From positions 372,001 to 436,000 of the forward strand of contig CAWBLP010000010.1 of assembly GCA_963789495.1 (NCBI GenBank): a stretch of 64,000 bases of DNA. The letters run 5' to 3'. This DNA is from CAWBLP01 sp963789495. GTDB taxonomy: Bacteria > Pseudomonadota > Alphaproteobacteria > Acetobacterales > Acetobacteraceae. Below the pieces are notes generated by a model. That model saw only the letters and a list, made by a program, of their open reading frames with translations. It did not search any database and was not told the origin of the DNA. The position numbers were made by a program, and so were the translations under genes. Shown here piece by piece: positions 55,610-64,000 of the stretch (positions within the stretch are counted from its first letter, which is position 1; every line of letters begins with the position of its first letter).

Positions 55610-58600
55610 CAAGATTGGCGCGCAGCACCGAGCGCGTAAGGCTGTGCTCTATGTCCGTCAGTCCTCTGCCCATCAGGTTCAGCACAACCGCGAGAGCCAG
55701 ATACTGCAGTACGCCATGCGTGACCGCCTCGTGCAGCTTGGCTGGTCTGAGATCGAGGTCATTGATGAAGACCTTGGCTGCTCGGCAGCGGGCGGAACCA
55801 CCCGCGCCGGCTTCGAACGCATGGTCGCCGAAGTTTGCCTCGGCAAGGTCGGTGCGGTGGCAGCTCGGGAAGTATCGCGCTTCGCGCGCAACAGCCGCGA
55901 TTGGCAGCAGCTTGTCGAGATGTGCCGTGTCGTTGATACACTGCTGGTCGACCAGGAGGCCGTCTATGCGCCGCGACAGGGCAATGACCGGTTGCTCCTG
56001 GGGCTGAAGGGCAGCCTCAATGAGTACGAGCTGGACCTGCTGCGGCAGCGCTCGTTGTCCGCGCGCTATGAGAAGGCGCGGCGTGGTGAACTCGTGGTCG
56101 GGGCGCCGGTTGGCTTCCTTAAAGCAGGTGACCGCCTGGAGAAGGATCCCGACCGCCGTGTCCAGGCGGCGATCACACTCGCCATCGACAAAGTCGCCGA
56201 GCTTGGCAGTGTGCGGCAGGCACTTCTTTGGTTCCTCGAGCACAAGCTTGACTTGCCGACCAGGATCAATGGCGGGCCGATAGAATGGCGTCGCCCGCGG
56301 TACTCGACACTGCACGAGTTCATCGCCAATCCTGCCTATGGGGGTGCATACGCATACGGTAAGACGGGCGTCTCGGTGCAATATGACTGTGCTGGGGCCA
56401 GGGCGCGTGCCCGACGCAAGCCCCGCGCGGAATGGCTGGCGTTGCAGCCTGGTGCCCACCAAGGCTACGTCGATTGGGACCGCGCGGAGGCGATCCGGAA
56501 GATGGTGAGCGAGAATGTGCCGACCGCCGGAGCGCGCGGCGCGCCCAAGCACGGCTCAGCGCTGTTGTCGGGTCTGCTGCGATGCTGTCGTTGTGGTCGC
56601 AAGCTCACCGTGCAGTACACTGGGGCCAAGGGTCAGATCCCTCGTTATGCATGCGTTCGCGGGAGACTCGATTACGGAGAGCCCAGTTGCATTGCATTCG
56701 GCGGGCTGCGTGTCGATGACGTCGTCGAGGCGGCGCTTCTCGGCGTCCTGCAGCCTGCCGCGGTGCAAGCTGCGCGAGCGGCCGAGGCACAGGCCACAGG
56801 TACAGCGCGACGAGGCGCGGGAGGCCATGACCCGCGATCTCGAGGCGGCGCGGTACGCTGCTGATCGGGCCTTCCGACAATATGACGCAGCCGATCCTGA
56901 GAACCGCTTCGTCGCCGGGGAGTTGGAGGCACGCTGGAACCGCGCTCTGACTCGCGTGGCCGGGTTCGAGAAGCGTATTGCCGATCATGACGCCGCGGCA
57001 CAGCCTCGGTCCGACCTCGCGTCGATCTCCTTCACCGCGCTGGCCGAGGACTTCCGGACTGTCTGGTCAGCACCGACGACGGATGCTCGGCTCAAGAAGC
57101 GGATTGTGCGCACGGTCATCCACGAAGCCATGGCCGACCTCGATGACGCCACGTCCGAGATCGTGCTGACCATTCACTGGGTAGGCGGGAACCATACCCA
57201 GCACCGGCTGCCACGCCGGCGGCGGGGACAGCGCAACAGCACGTCTGCCGATATCGTCAAGGCCGTGCGCACCCTGACGCTGATCGCCCGGGATGACGTC
57301 ATCGCAGGGATCCTCAACCGCAACGGTCTTACTAACCAGTCGGCCAAATATGTATCACGGATGCGCTTACGCGGCATAGCGGACATCGGGTGCCTGGAAG
57401 AATGCGCGCACCTTATGTCGCCTGCCCTGTAGCCCGCGCATATGGGCTGTCAGCCCAGCCCTCATCGCGGCCTTGTTCATTGGCGTGCCACGCCGTGCCA
57501 TGCCTTGTTTGACGTCGTTGTTGACGTATTCGTCTGGGTTCCGCTCCGGCGCGTACGGCGGCAGGTAGAAAAGTTTAATTCGATCCTTGTTCTCTTCGAC
57601 CCACGCCGCCACGGTCCTGGCCCGATGCACACGTAGATTGTCGACGATCACGAACAGTTTCCGGTCCGTGTCTTTGATCAACCGGCGCAGGAATTTCAGA
57701 AAAATCGCTGCATTCAGTGCGCCATCATAGATCATGAAGCGCAACTTGCCCTGGTTGGTCACGCTGGAGATCATCGATTGGGTAAATCGCGTGGCCGGAC
57801 GCGGTATCACCGGTGTCTTGCCCGCCGGCGCGAAGCTCCGGCCGTAATTGGCCTGGTTCGAGATGCCAGTTTCGTCCGACCAATGGATCTCAGCTTTTTC
57901 CTTTCGGGCTCGTCTCGCGATCGCCGGGTATTCGCGTTTCATCCATGTCTGGATCGCCGCCTCGCTCCTTTCCATCGCCCGCCGGATCGGCCTTTGTGGG
58001 GTCAGATTCCAGGCCGAAAGATAGGTACCGATGGCCGTCGGGGACAGGCGGATACCGGCTTTACGCTCGATCAGCTGGCCAACCGCTTCGCGGGTCCATA
58101 GTGCGAAGGGGAGTTTCAATTGATCGGGGCATCGCCCGACGATCAGCCGACGGATCGTCGCTTCCTGGCGCCGGTTGAGGGCTTTTTGCTCACCTGGCCG
58201 TCGGCCGCGCCGCCCACCGGCCAACGCCGCTTCTCCCGTGGCCTCAAAGGCACGAACCCATTCCCCAACGAAGCGTCGATTGACCCCGATCGCCCTGGCC
58301 ACATCGACCCGGTTTGTCCCGGAGAGCACCATGTTTACCGCGACACGTCGCAGTTCGGCCTGGGTTGAGGACGGGAGTTTGCGGAAATCATGGTCCGACG
58401 GCATGACGACAGCATAACCGATTCCCATACGGGAAGATACCTATTTGTGCGTCTGGTTAGTAAGACGGGCCACGGCAATCGCTGGACCCGAGAACGCGTG
58501 ACCGCATTACGATCCAACTATCAGATCCCGGTATACCGTGCGGCGGCAGACGGCGTTGAACTCTGGCTCAACCTTGGCGAGGCCGCTGCCATCGTCGGCG

Positions 58601-58803
58601 TTGCACCGCGCACCCTGCGACTGGCCGCGGAACGCGGCGAGATCGACGCTACGCATCCCCTGGAAGATGGCCCGTGGATCTTCAGCCGTGCTGATCTCGA
58701 CAGCACTGCCGCCCGCGACCTCGCCCTGCGGGCCAAGACCTACCCAAGACACCCCGCATTACCGCACGCTGCCCAACAAAATCTGTTCTCCTCAACAACA
58801 TAG
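55599..58803 (+). pseudogene. large serine recombinase, frameshifted and split by IS630
   Basis: ATG at 55599 after GGAGGGCGG. The N-terminal resolvase domain has the nucleophile serine in AVLYVRQSSAHQ, then AVAAREVSRFARNSRDWQ and LLGLKGSLNEYEL. Next are the recombinase domain (IDKVAELGSVRQALLWFLEH; FIANPAYGGAYAYG) and a zinc ribbon (CCRCGRKLTVQ...YACV...PSC). A +1 shift near 56795 precedes the coiled coil (RDEAREAMTRDLEAARYAA). The C-terminal domain is interrupted at NGLT (57334) by an IS630 element and resumes at 58458 with SKTGHGNRWTRERVTALRSN and a MerR-like LGEAAAIVGVAPRTLRLAAERG, ending at 58803. Excising the IS restores the frame. Confidence 0.85.
57335..58457 (-). mobile_element. IS630-family element inside the serine recombinase gene
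   Basis: 1,123 bp, ends ACCAGTCGGCCAAATA and ACCAGACGCACAAATA (read inward), flanked by TA at 57333-57334 and 58458-58459 (site ACTAGT). Single-frame transposase 58404-57367 (345 aa, start MPSDHDFRKLPSSTQAEL). It has helix-turn-helix VARAIGVNRRFVGEWVRAFE and catalytic HWSDETGISNQANYG, FVIVDNLRVHRART and APERNPDEYVNNDVKQGM. It is intact and of a different subgroup from the IS630 elements at 36-40 kb, as it needs no frameshift. Confidence 0.92.
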
Positions 58804-58826
58804 CGAGATGTGCGTTGTGACGAGCA

Positions 58827-58835
58827 ATTGTAGAA
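58827..58835. repeat. right flanking direct repeat (ATTGTAGAA)
   Basis: Identical to 55024-55032. One copy is needed to rebuild the IS3 transposase frame. Confidence 0.8.
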
Positions 58836-59599
58836 GCCCTCAATGTAGCTGAAGCAGGCGATCTTTGCTTCAGCCTGGGACACGAATTTCCGGCGAGAGA
58901 GGAGCTCGCACTCGAGCGTCGAGAAGAAGCTCTCGCACATGGCATTGTCGTAGGCGTCACCGACCGACCCCATGGAGGGCCGAACGCCGACCTCGCGGCA
59001 GCGACTGCCAAATGCAAGAGACGTGTATTGGCTTCCCTGGTCCGAATGATGAATGACATCGTGCGGCTGCCTCTGACCCACTGCCATTTCCAGAGCGTCG
59101 AGCACAAGTTCCGTGCGCAGGTGGGCCGCCATCGACCAGCCGACGATCCGACGGCTACAGGCATCGAGCACCACGGCGAGATAGAGGAAACCAGCTGCGG
59201 TTGGCACGAAGGTGATATCGGCAACCCAGAGCTGATTGGGGCGTTCGGCGGTAAATTTGCGATCGACGAGGTCGGGTGCTGGCCGGGCATCCGGGTTACG
59301 TCGTGTCGTCGTCGGGCCGCTGCCACGGTGACAGGCGCCGACCAGCCCTGCGGCGCGCATCAGTCGGGCGATCCTTTTGCGGCCGTGCCTTCCACCGTCT
59401 GCGCGGAGCTGGACATGCACACGCGGCGCGCCATACAGGTGCCGCGACGAGGTGTGGATGGTCCTTACGCGCGTCAGCAGTTCGCTGTCAGCCTGCGCAT
59501 GGGCCGATGGTGGGCGTCCACGCCAAGCGTAATAGCCCGCTGTGGAGACGCCGAGCACGCGCGCCATGGCGGCAACGGGGAACGAAGCCTGGTTTGTGC

Positions 59600-59923
59600 T
59601 CATGAACTCGAAGATCCGGACGATACTGCGCCGGTCTCGCGTGCAAACCAGGCCGCGGCTTTTGAGAGGATATCGCGCTCCAGCCGGAGTTGGCGCACCT
59701 CGCGGCGGAGCTTGATCAGCTCATCGCGTTCCGCGCTTGACGTCGGCTCGACCTTCGCTTCCCGGCGGCCTTCGCTACGATCGGCCTGAGCAACCCAGTT
59801 GCGGATCGACTGCGAGGTTGGTTCGAATTCGCGAGCAAGGTCCTCCGGATCTCGTCCGGCGCGAACCAACTCGATCATCTGGCGTCGGAATTCCGGCGCA
59901 TAGGGCAAACGGGTCTTGGGCAT
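59600..59923 (-). CDS. IS3-family transposase OrfA
   Basis: 107 aa DNA-binding half of the transposase, with the helix-turn-helix and leucine zipper noted under the element. OrfB begins within its end (59603), as expected for the -1 frameshift that produces the OrfAB fusion in this family. The ATG lies 54 bp inside the right terminal repeat. Intact. Confidence 0.9.
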   Translation of the reverse strand: MPKTRLPYAPEFRRQMIELVRAGRDPEDLAREFEPTSQSIRNWVAQADRSEGRREAKVEPTSSAERDELIKLRREVRQLRLERDILSKAAAWFARETGAVSSGSSSS

Positions 59924-59977
59924 GGCGACACCTTGGGTTCAAAGCTTCAGGGTGTCCACGAAGGCGGGGCAATCCCA

Positions 59978-60729
59978 ATCAGTGCATCAGTGGTTCCGCG
60001 CCGAGGCGGCGAATCGGCAGCCTGTGCCGCCCCGTCCAGAGCTGCAGTGAGGCTCGGCGTCACTTTGGGCTGCGGCACAGGTGACGGATCAACCTCACTC
60101 AGAAATGTACGTGCCTCAGCGTGGCGCAGCAGGGGGCGATTGAATTCAGCCTGCGACCGCAGGGGTGGCAGCGACACGTCAGGTCAGCCAGCTTCGAACG
60201 TATGGCTTGAAACGCGGTGAGCCAGTCCAGCAGGTCGGCATCCGTTAGATCGACGCCATCTTCGCCTTTGCTCAGCATGCGCAGAGCGACGGCCTGGCGG
60301 GGATGGAGGCGGCCCTGACCATCAAGTCGGTCGTCCGGTCCAGTGGTCGGCTCAGGTCGAGATGCCAATTGTACGCCTCCCGTAGAGGACTGGCGATGCG
60401 GTCGGGGCAGGGCACCTGTCCGTCGTCGGTTGCGTGCAGTTGGGTCAGGCAGGACCGCACCAGCGCCGGATTTTCGGCGCGACAAGCCGACCGAAACGTC
60501 CGGCTCGTCGCGCAGCCCGGACTCCCGCAGATCAATGGCCACATAAAGATGGCGTGGAAAACAGGTAGCGTATTATCGGATCGGAAAGCGTTCGCCTATC
60601 TCGAGCAGCAATGAATGTGCCGGGCAGCGGACATGGTCAGTCCGCATGCAGATCGGCGCCGACGAGCCTCGCATGGAAAAGGAAACGATTGCGGTCAGCG
60701 GGGTGCGCCGCCAGGATCACAAAGCCTAA
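59978..60729. other. 750-bp region between IS3 and IS5, possible decayed gene
   Basis: On the minus strand, segments in two frames look protein-like: AVALRMLSKGEDGVDLTDADLLDWLTAFQAIRSKLADL (60180-60290) and ENPALVRSCLTQLHATDDGQVP with YNWHLDLSRPLDRTTDL (60310-60480), beginning with MAIDLRESGLRDEPD or similar near 60542. They could be parts of one broken gene of about 150 codons. No family recognised. The rest shows nothing. Confidence 0.35.
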
Positions 60730-61793
60730 GAGCCTGACCCGGAATCAATGTGGAACGACATCTGCGGTGTTTTCAATGCGCTGAGCCGTCACGGCCGGGT
60801 GCCGCTGCCGGTCTGTCCGGCGGCGTATGAAAGCCAGTTGCGTGATCCCAGCGGTTGCGATTCTCTCGTGGCTGCGAACACACCGAGGGATCACGTATGA
60901 CCTGGACCGGGACCACGCGGGCCAAGTATCGGCGCGACGGACTGCGCTATGCAAGCGACACCACCGACGCGGAATGGGCGATGATCGAGCCACACATGCC
61001 GCCACCGGCAAGCCGCGGGCGGACCCGCAAGACCAGCATGCGGCACGTCGTCGATGCCATCTTCTACATAGCCCAAGCCGGCTGCCAATGGCGGATGCTG
61101 CCGAAAGATTTCCCTCCGTTCACCACGGTGCAGCGGTATTTTTATGCTTGGCGCGCCGGTGGGACGTGGCAGACCGTCAACCATGCACTGCTCATGGACG
61201 TGCGCGAAGCGGAAGGCCGGGAGGCCAGCCCGACAGCGGGCATTGTCGACAGCCAGTCCGTCAAGACGACGGAGGCTGGCGGTCCGCGAGGTTATGCCGC
61301 CGAGAAGATGATCAAGGGCCGCAAGCGCCACATCCTCACCGATACCATCGGTCTGGTGGTCGGTGCGATCGTCCATCCGGCCAATATCCAGGATCGTGAC
61401 GGCGCGCCGCCTCTACTGGCGAGCGTGCGTAGTGCCTTTCCCTGGCTGCGCCACATCTTTGCCGACAGCGCCTATGCCGGCGACAAGCTGAAGGATGCTC
61501 TCACCAAGGTCGGCGACTGGACAATCGAGATCGTCAAGCGACCCGATGCCGCCAAGGGTTTTGTCTTGCTGCCCAGACGCTGGGTGGTTGAACGCACTCT
61601 GGCCTGGCTTAACCGCAACCGCCGTCTGGCCAAGGATTTCGAGGCCACCGTCGAAAGCGCGGTCACCTGGCTTTACATCGCAAGCGTCAAGCTGATGTCC
61701 CGTCGCCTCGCAGCCACATGAACCGATCGACCTCACGATCATCCAGTAAATCCAAATCGGTCGCACGTTGGAAATACAATTCGAGTCAGGCTC
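60730..61793 (+). mobile_element. IS5-family element, copy 2
   Basis: 1,064 bp, apparently identical to the copy at 39843-40906 and in the same direction, including the intact 274-aa transposase (60897-61721). It is flanked on both sides by TAA (60727-60729 and 61794-61796), the TNA-type target duplication of this IS5 subgroup, so it inserted on its own. The two copies are direct repeats 20.9 kb apart and could recombine. Confidence 0.93.
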
Positions 61794-61853
61794 TAAGACC
61801 CAGGTGCATGCGGTACGGCATCCAATCCCACTCAGCAATAACGCACATCCCAG

Positions 61854-63071
61854 TCAGTTCATTACCTGGATGACTTCGCGCACCCGTGGATAGATCTCTC
61901 GCGCCCAGCGTTTGCCGCTGAACACGCCATAATGACCGACGCCAGTCTGCAAATGATGCTGCTTCAAATTGACCCGAATGCCGGAGCACAGATCGAGTGC
62001 CGCCATGGTCTGGCCGATCGCGCAGATATCGTCACGCTCGCCCTCCACGGTCAGCAGCGCGGTGCGGCGAATGACGTCCGGCCGCACGAGCTGGCCGCGC
62101 CAGCGCAACTGACCGAGCGGGAGCTCATGGGTTTGAAACACCCGATTCACCGTTTCCAGGTAGAATTCAGCAGGCAGGTCCATCACCGCGCCGTATTCAT
62201 CGTAGAATTGGCGATGCGCAGTCACGCGCTCATTGTCGCTGCCGACCAGGGCGCGGAACTGATTGAAGTGCGCGCCGATATGCCGGTCCAGATTCATGCT
62301 CATAAATGCAGTCAGCTGCATGAATCCCGGATACACGCGCCGCGAGGCGCCCTGATATCGCCACGGCACGGAGCCGATCAAATATCGCTCGAACCATTCT
62401 ATCGGGCGTGACCCCGCCATCTGGTTCACCTTCGTCGGATTGACCCGTGTGTCGATCGGCCCGGCCATCAAGATCATGCTTCGTGGTTGCGCCGGATCCC
62501 CTGCCTCCGCCAGCAGCGCCACCGCCGCAAGTACGGCAACCGCTGGCTGGCATACTGCCATGATATGCCCGCCAGGCCCCATCACGCGTAGGAACTGCAT
62601 GATGTGCTCGATGAATTCGTCCATTCCGAAGCGACCCTGCGACAGTGGCACGTCGCGCGCGTTCTTCCAGTCGGTGATGAACACGTCATGCTCAGGCAGC
62701 AGCACGGACACGGTGTTGCGCAGCAGCGTTGCAAAATGGCCGGACATCGGCGCCACGAGCAGCACGCGTGGCTGCTCAATATCGGCGTCCTTGCGGAATT
62801 GCAGCAGCGTGCCGAACGGCGTATCGGCGACCGGCTCCTCGGTCACCGCAACCGTACGATTGCCCAGATCGACATTGTCGATTCCGAAACTGGGGCGGTG
62901 ATGCGTCAGGCCGATATCAGCCAGCATATCGAGCGTGGCGCTCCAGTGCCGCAGCGGCGATGGGGTATAGTTGCCAAGATCGAGCAGCCGCGTAAGCGCG
63001 GATCCAACCCGCGCGAGGTGACGGATCGGCAGCATCATGTCCGCCTGAGCCTGGTAGAGTTGATAGATCAT
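61854..63071 (-). CDS. phaZ: intracellular polyhydroxyalkanoate depolymerase
   Basis: 405 aa from ATG 63071 (MIYQLYQAQADMMLPIRHLA, the usual family start). The frame is open to an upstream ATG at 63134. The catalytic cysteine of the PhaZ-type lipase-like box is in IMAVCQPAVAVLAAV, followed by an aspartate in TVEGERDDICAIGQT and the histidine in GVGHYGVFSGKRW. PhaZ mobilises intracellular poly-3-hydroxybutyrate granules. The sequence is complete, with no lesion, and lies just beyond IS5 copy 2, where core-like genes resume. Confidence 0.92.
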   Translation of the reverse strand: MIYQLYQAQADMMLPIRHLARVGSALTRLLDLGNYTPSPLRHWSATLDMLADIGLTHHRPSFGIDNVDLGNRTVAVTEEPVADTPFGTLLQFRKDADIEQPRVLLVAPMSGHFATLLRNTVSVLLPEHDVFITDWKNARDVPLSQGRFGMDEFIEHIMQFLRVMGPGGHIMAVCQPAVAVLAAVALLAEAGDPAQPRSMILMAGPIDTRVNPTKVNQMAGSRPIEWFERYLIGSVPWRYQGASRRVYPGFMQLTAFMSMNLDRHIGAHFNQFRALVGSDNERVTAHRQFYDEYGAVMDLPAEFYLETVNRVFQTHELPLGQLRWRGQLVRPDVIRRTALLTVEGERDDICAIGQTMAALDLCSGIRVNLKQHHLQTGVGHYGVFSGKRWAREIYPRVREVIQVMN

Positions 63072-63199
63072 CCCTGGCCGCGCGGCACGTTCCGTTCTGT
63101 CATCCAACCCACCGACTCTGATGTTACTATCCATACCACAAACCGCTCGGGCCTGTTATATTGCGCTGCACCATGGCAGCGCGCGCGGGAGATGTCACT

Positions 63200-63856
63200 A
63201 TGGCCGGGGCCACCCTGCTGATCAGCAGCAAGAACTACTCCTCCTGGTCGTTACGCGGATTCCTGTTGGCGCGCCTGGCACGCCTGCAATTCGAGGAACG
63301 CGTTGTTTCTCCGGGCGATCCGGCAACACGCGCAGAATTGCTGCTGCGCTCGTCATCGATTCTGGTGCCCTGCCTGGTGCATGACGGTGTTACTGTATGG
63401 GACACGCTGGCGATCGCGGAATATCTGAACGAAGTCTGTCCCACCGCCGGGATGCTGCCGCAGGACCGCATGGCGCGCGCCCGCTGTCGTTCGATCTCCG
63501 GAGAGATGCACTCCGGCTTTTCGGCCCTGCGCTCCTCATTGCCGATGAATTTGCGGGTGCGCCGACCCGGCGTGCCGATCTGGTCCGCTGCCCAGGGCGA
63601 CATCAACCGCATCACCGAGATCTGGCGCGAATGCCTGGACACCTGGAAAGGTCCCTGGCTGTTCGGCCGCCGGTGCAGCATCGCGGATGCGATGTATGCA
63701 CCGGTGGTTACGCGTTTTCGCACCTATGACGTGACGCTGGACGACGCCTGCGGTGCCTATTGCCAGCAGGTCCTGGCCTGGCCGGACCTGCAGGAATGGA
63801 TCACGGCGGCGGCGGCGGAACCCGAGCAGATCGAGGAACTCGAAGTCGAGTTCTGA
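63200..63856 (+). CDS. glutathione S-transferase family protein
   Basis: 218 aa from ATG 63200, preceded by GGGAGATG. Thioredoxin-like N-terminal domain (LLISSKNYSSWSLRGFLLARLA), with SSSILVPCLVHDGVTVWDTLAIAEYLNE giving the cis-proline and the glutathione gamma-glutamyl-binding region (here D-T). All-helical C-terminal domain with GPWLFGRRCSIADAMYAPVVTRF, the conserved N-capping box. Possibly detoxifies electrophiles. Divergent from phaZ. Confidence 0.88.
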   Translation: MAGATLLISSKNYSSWSLRGFLLARLARLQFEERVVSPGDPATRAELLLRSSSILVPCLVHDGVTVWDTLAIAEYLNEVCPTAGMLPQDRMARARCRSISGEMHSGFSALRSSLPMNLRVRRPGVPIWSAAQGDINRITEIWRECLDTWKGPWLFGRRCSIADAMYAPVVTRFRTYDVTLDDACGAYCQQVLAWPDLQEWITAAAAEPEQIEELEVEF

Positions 63857-63873
63857 GCCGCCGCCAAATCCGC

Positions 63874-64000
63874 TCACGCCTTTTCGATCTCGGTCCAGGG
63901 CATGGGCCCCGGCACCGCGCAAGGGGCTTCGACATCAACCGTGCCGAAATCAGCCGGACCGACGATTTCGAGGTATTTTCCATGTCCGGCGAGTAGTCGA
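63874..64000 (-). CDS. partial gene, C-terminal end only
   Basis: A minus-strand frame entering from the right edge ends at 63876-63874 with a protein-like C-terminus (GKYLEIVGPADFGTVDVEAPC, then PGPMPWTEIEKA). I do not recognise the family. The part in the window is about 41 residues. It converges on the glutathione S-transferase gene. Confidence 0.5.
   Translation of the reverse strand, partial: RLLAGHGKYLEIVGPADFGTVDVEAPCAVPGPMPWTEIEKA

Larger units (their letters stand above)
55033..58826 (+). mobile_element. serine-recombinase element between 9-bp direct repeats
   Basis: 3,794 bp (about 2.67 kb without its own IS630 insert). It is flanked by ATTGTAGAA at 55024-55032 and 58827-58835. 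The outer ends are weakly inverted (CACGCCACAAGACCCA left, CTCGTCACAACGCACA right, read inward). Contents in order are a DUF5372-like gene, a small accessory frame and a large serine recombinase. The 9-bp repeats could be a target duplication or the shared core of attL/attR-like sites; serine recombinases usually give the latter. Cargo beyond the three genes is absent, so the element may move only itself. Confidence 0.75.
54937..59603 (-). pseudogene. IS3-family transposase OrfB, split by insertion
   Basis: The N-terminal part (59603-58827) begins MSTNQASFPVAAMARVLGVS and carries the three catalytic acidic residues. The C-terminal 30 codons (55032-54937) were displaced by a 3.8-kb insertion. 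Both parts are otherwise undamaged, and the reading frame joins precisely at EGFYN-PVRLHSAIGY, so the insertion is recent relative to mutation. Confidence 0.88.
54895..59977 (-). mobile_element. IS3-family element interrupted by a recombinase element
   Basis: Ends TGGGATTGCCCCGCC (54895) and its inverse (59977), extended with one mismatch to about 23 bp, are flanked by ATC at 54892-54894 and 59978-59980. The orfA gene (59923-59600, 107 aa) has the helix-turn-helix YAPEFRRQMIELVRAG...SIRNWV and a leucine-zipper LRREVRQLRLERDILSKA. The orfB gene (from 59603) carries the DDE integrase core, with WVADITFVPTAAGFLYLAVVLD, HHSDQGSQYTS and CESFFSTLECELL. OrfB breaks at EGFYN (58836) and resumes at 55032 with PVRLHSAIGYQSPIHYE to TAG at 54937. 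Removing 55033-58835 (element plus one duplicated 9-mer) restores the frame exactly. Confidence 0.9.

Noticed and set aside
39843..61793. A composite transposon made of the two IS5 copies and the DNA between them.
   Set aside because: Copy 2 has its own matched TAA duplication on both sides, so it inserted alone, and the outer flanks of the pair (TTA and TAA) do not match.
1..64000. CRISPR arrays, tRNA or rRNA genes, phage structural genes, conjugation genes.
   Set aside because: No regularly spaced repeats, cloverleaf or rRNA-like segments, and no phage or conjugation motifs were seen by eye on either strand.

Overview
The window is GC-rich DNA, about 64 kb, with alphaproteobacterial gene content. 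A trxB gene beside a LysR regulator, a holB-metG-tatD-phnP-like cluster, a PhaZ depolymerase, DUF6398 and DUF5372-type genes and several insertion sequences fit an Acetobacteraceae/Rhodospirillales-type alphaproteobacterium. That placement is inferred from gene content and not computed. I saw no rRNA, tRNA, CRISPR array or replication origin.

Layout. 1-7.9 kb: a catabolic block with a DOPA-dioxygenase-like fragment, acyl-CoA synthetase, thiolase, tandem CbiX-type chelatase, periplasmic binding protein and two FAD flavoproteins. The set looks like import and CoA-dependent breakdown of an organic acid. 7.9-10.8 kb: methyltransferase, YkoF-like thiamine-binding protein, metallo-beta-lactamase-fold hydrolase and TatD nuclease. 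10.9-13.5 kb: metG and holB, both recognisable throughout but broken by about a dozen indels, mostly single-base insertions. 13.6-21.3 kb: APC permease, cysQ, a 1.7 kaa GT2-GT9 fusion glycosyltransferase and a small repeat protein; the last three form a minus-strand operon. 21.7-23.6 kb: IS1380-family transposase and a pRiA4b ORF-3-like gene. 23.7-27.6 kb: a polysaccharide module (membrane glycosyltransferase, GtrB-type GT2, GH5 glycosidase). 28.0-28.2 kb: a strong candidate small RNA on the minus strand with five consecutive hairpins, the last a terminator. 28.3-33.8 kb: LysR, trxB, methyltransferase, dut, RidA and alcohol dehydrogenase.

33.8-61.8 kb is an accessory, decaying region. It holds a fossil hybrid histidine kinase and an FAH-family hydratase whose stop codon is the exact target of an IS630 element. 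That IS630 element is itself split by a second IS630, with a third next to it, followed by an IS5-family element (copy 1). Next come a catabolic group with frameshifted or nonsense-broken genes (TPP enzyme, aldehyde dehydrogenase), an intact RraA-like gene and an intact transketolase/AceE-like gene. After those are a sulfotransferase, a DUF6398 pseudogene between direct repeats, a Cache-domain gene split by an ISAzo13 element, and a GT2 gene. The region ends with a three-level nested structure at 54.9-60.0 kb: an IS3 element interrupted by a serine-recombinase element, which is in turn interrupted by an IS630 element. IS5 copy 2 follows. 61.8-64 kb returns to core-like genes: PHA depolymerase, glutathione S-transferase and a partial gene.

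The most interesting items are the nested recombinase element with exact, in-frame-restorable junctions, the multi-hairpin RNA at 28.0-28.2 kb, the repeat-module glycosyltransferase operon at 14.8-21.3 kb, and the insertion-biased indel cluster in holB-metG.
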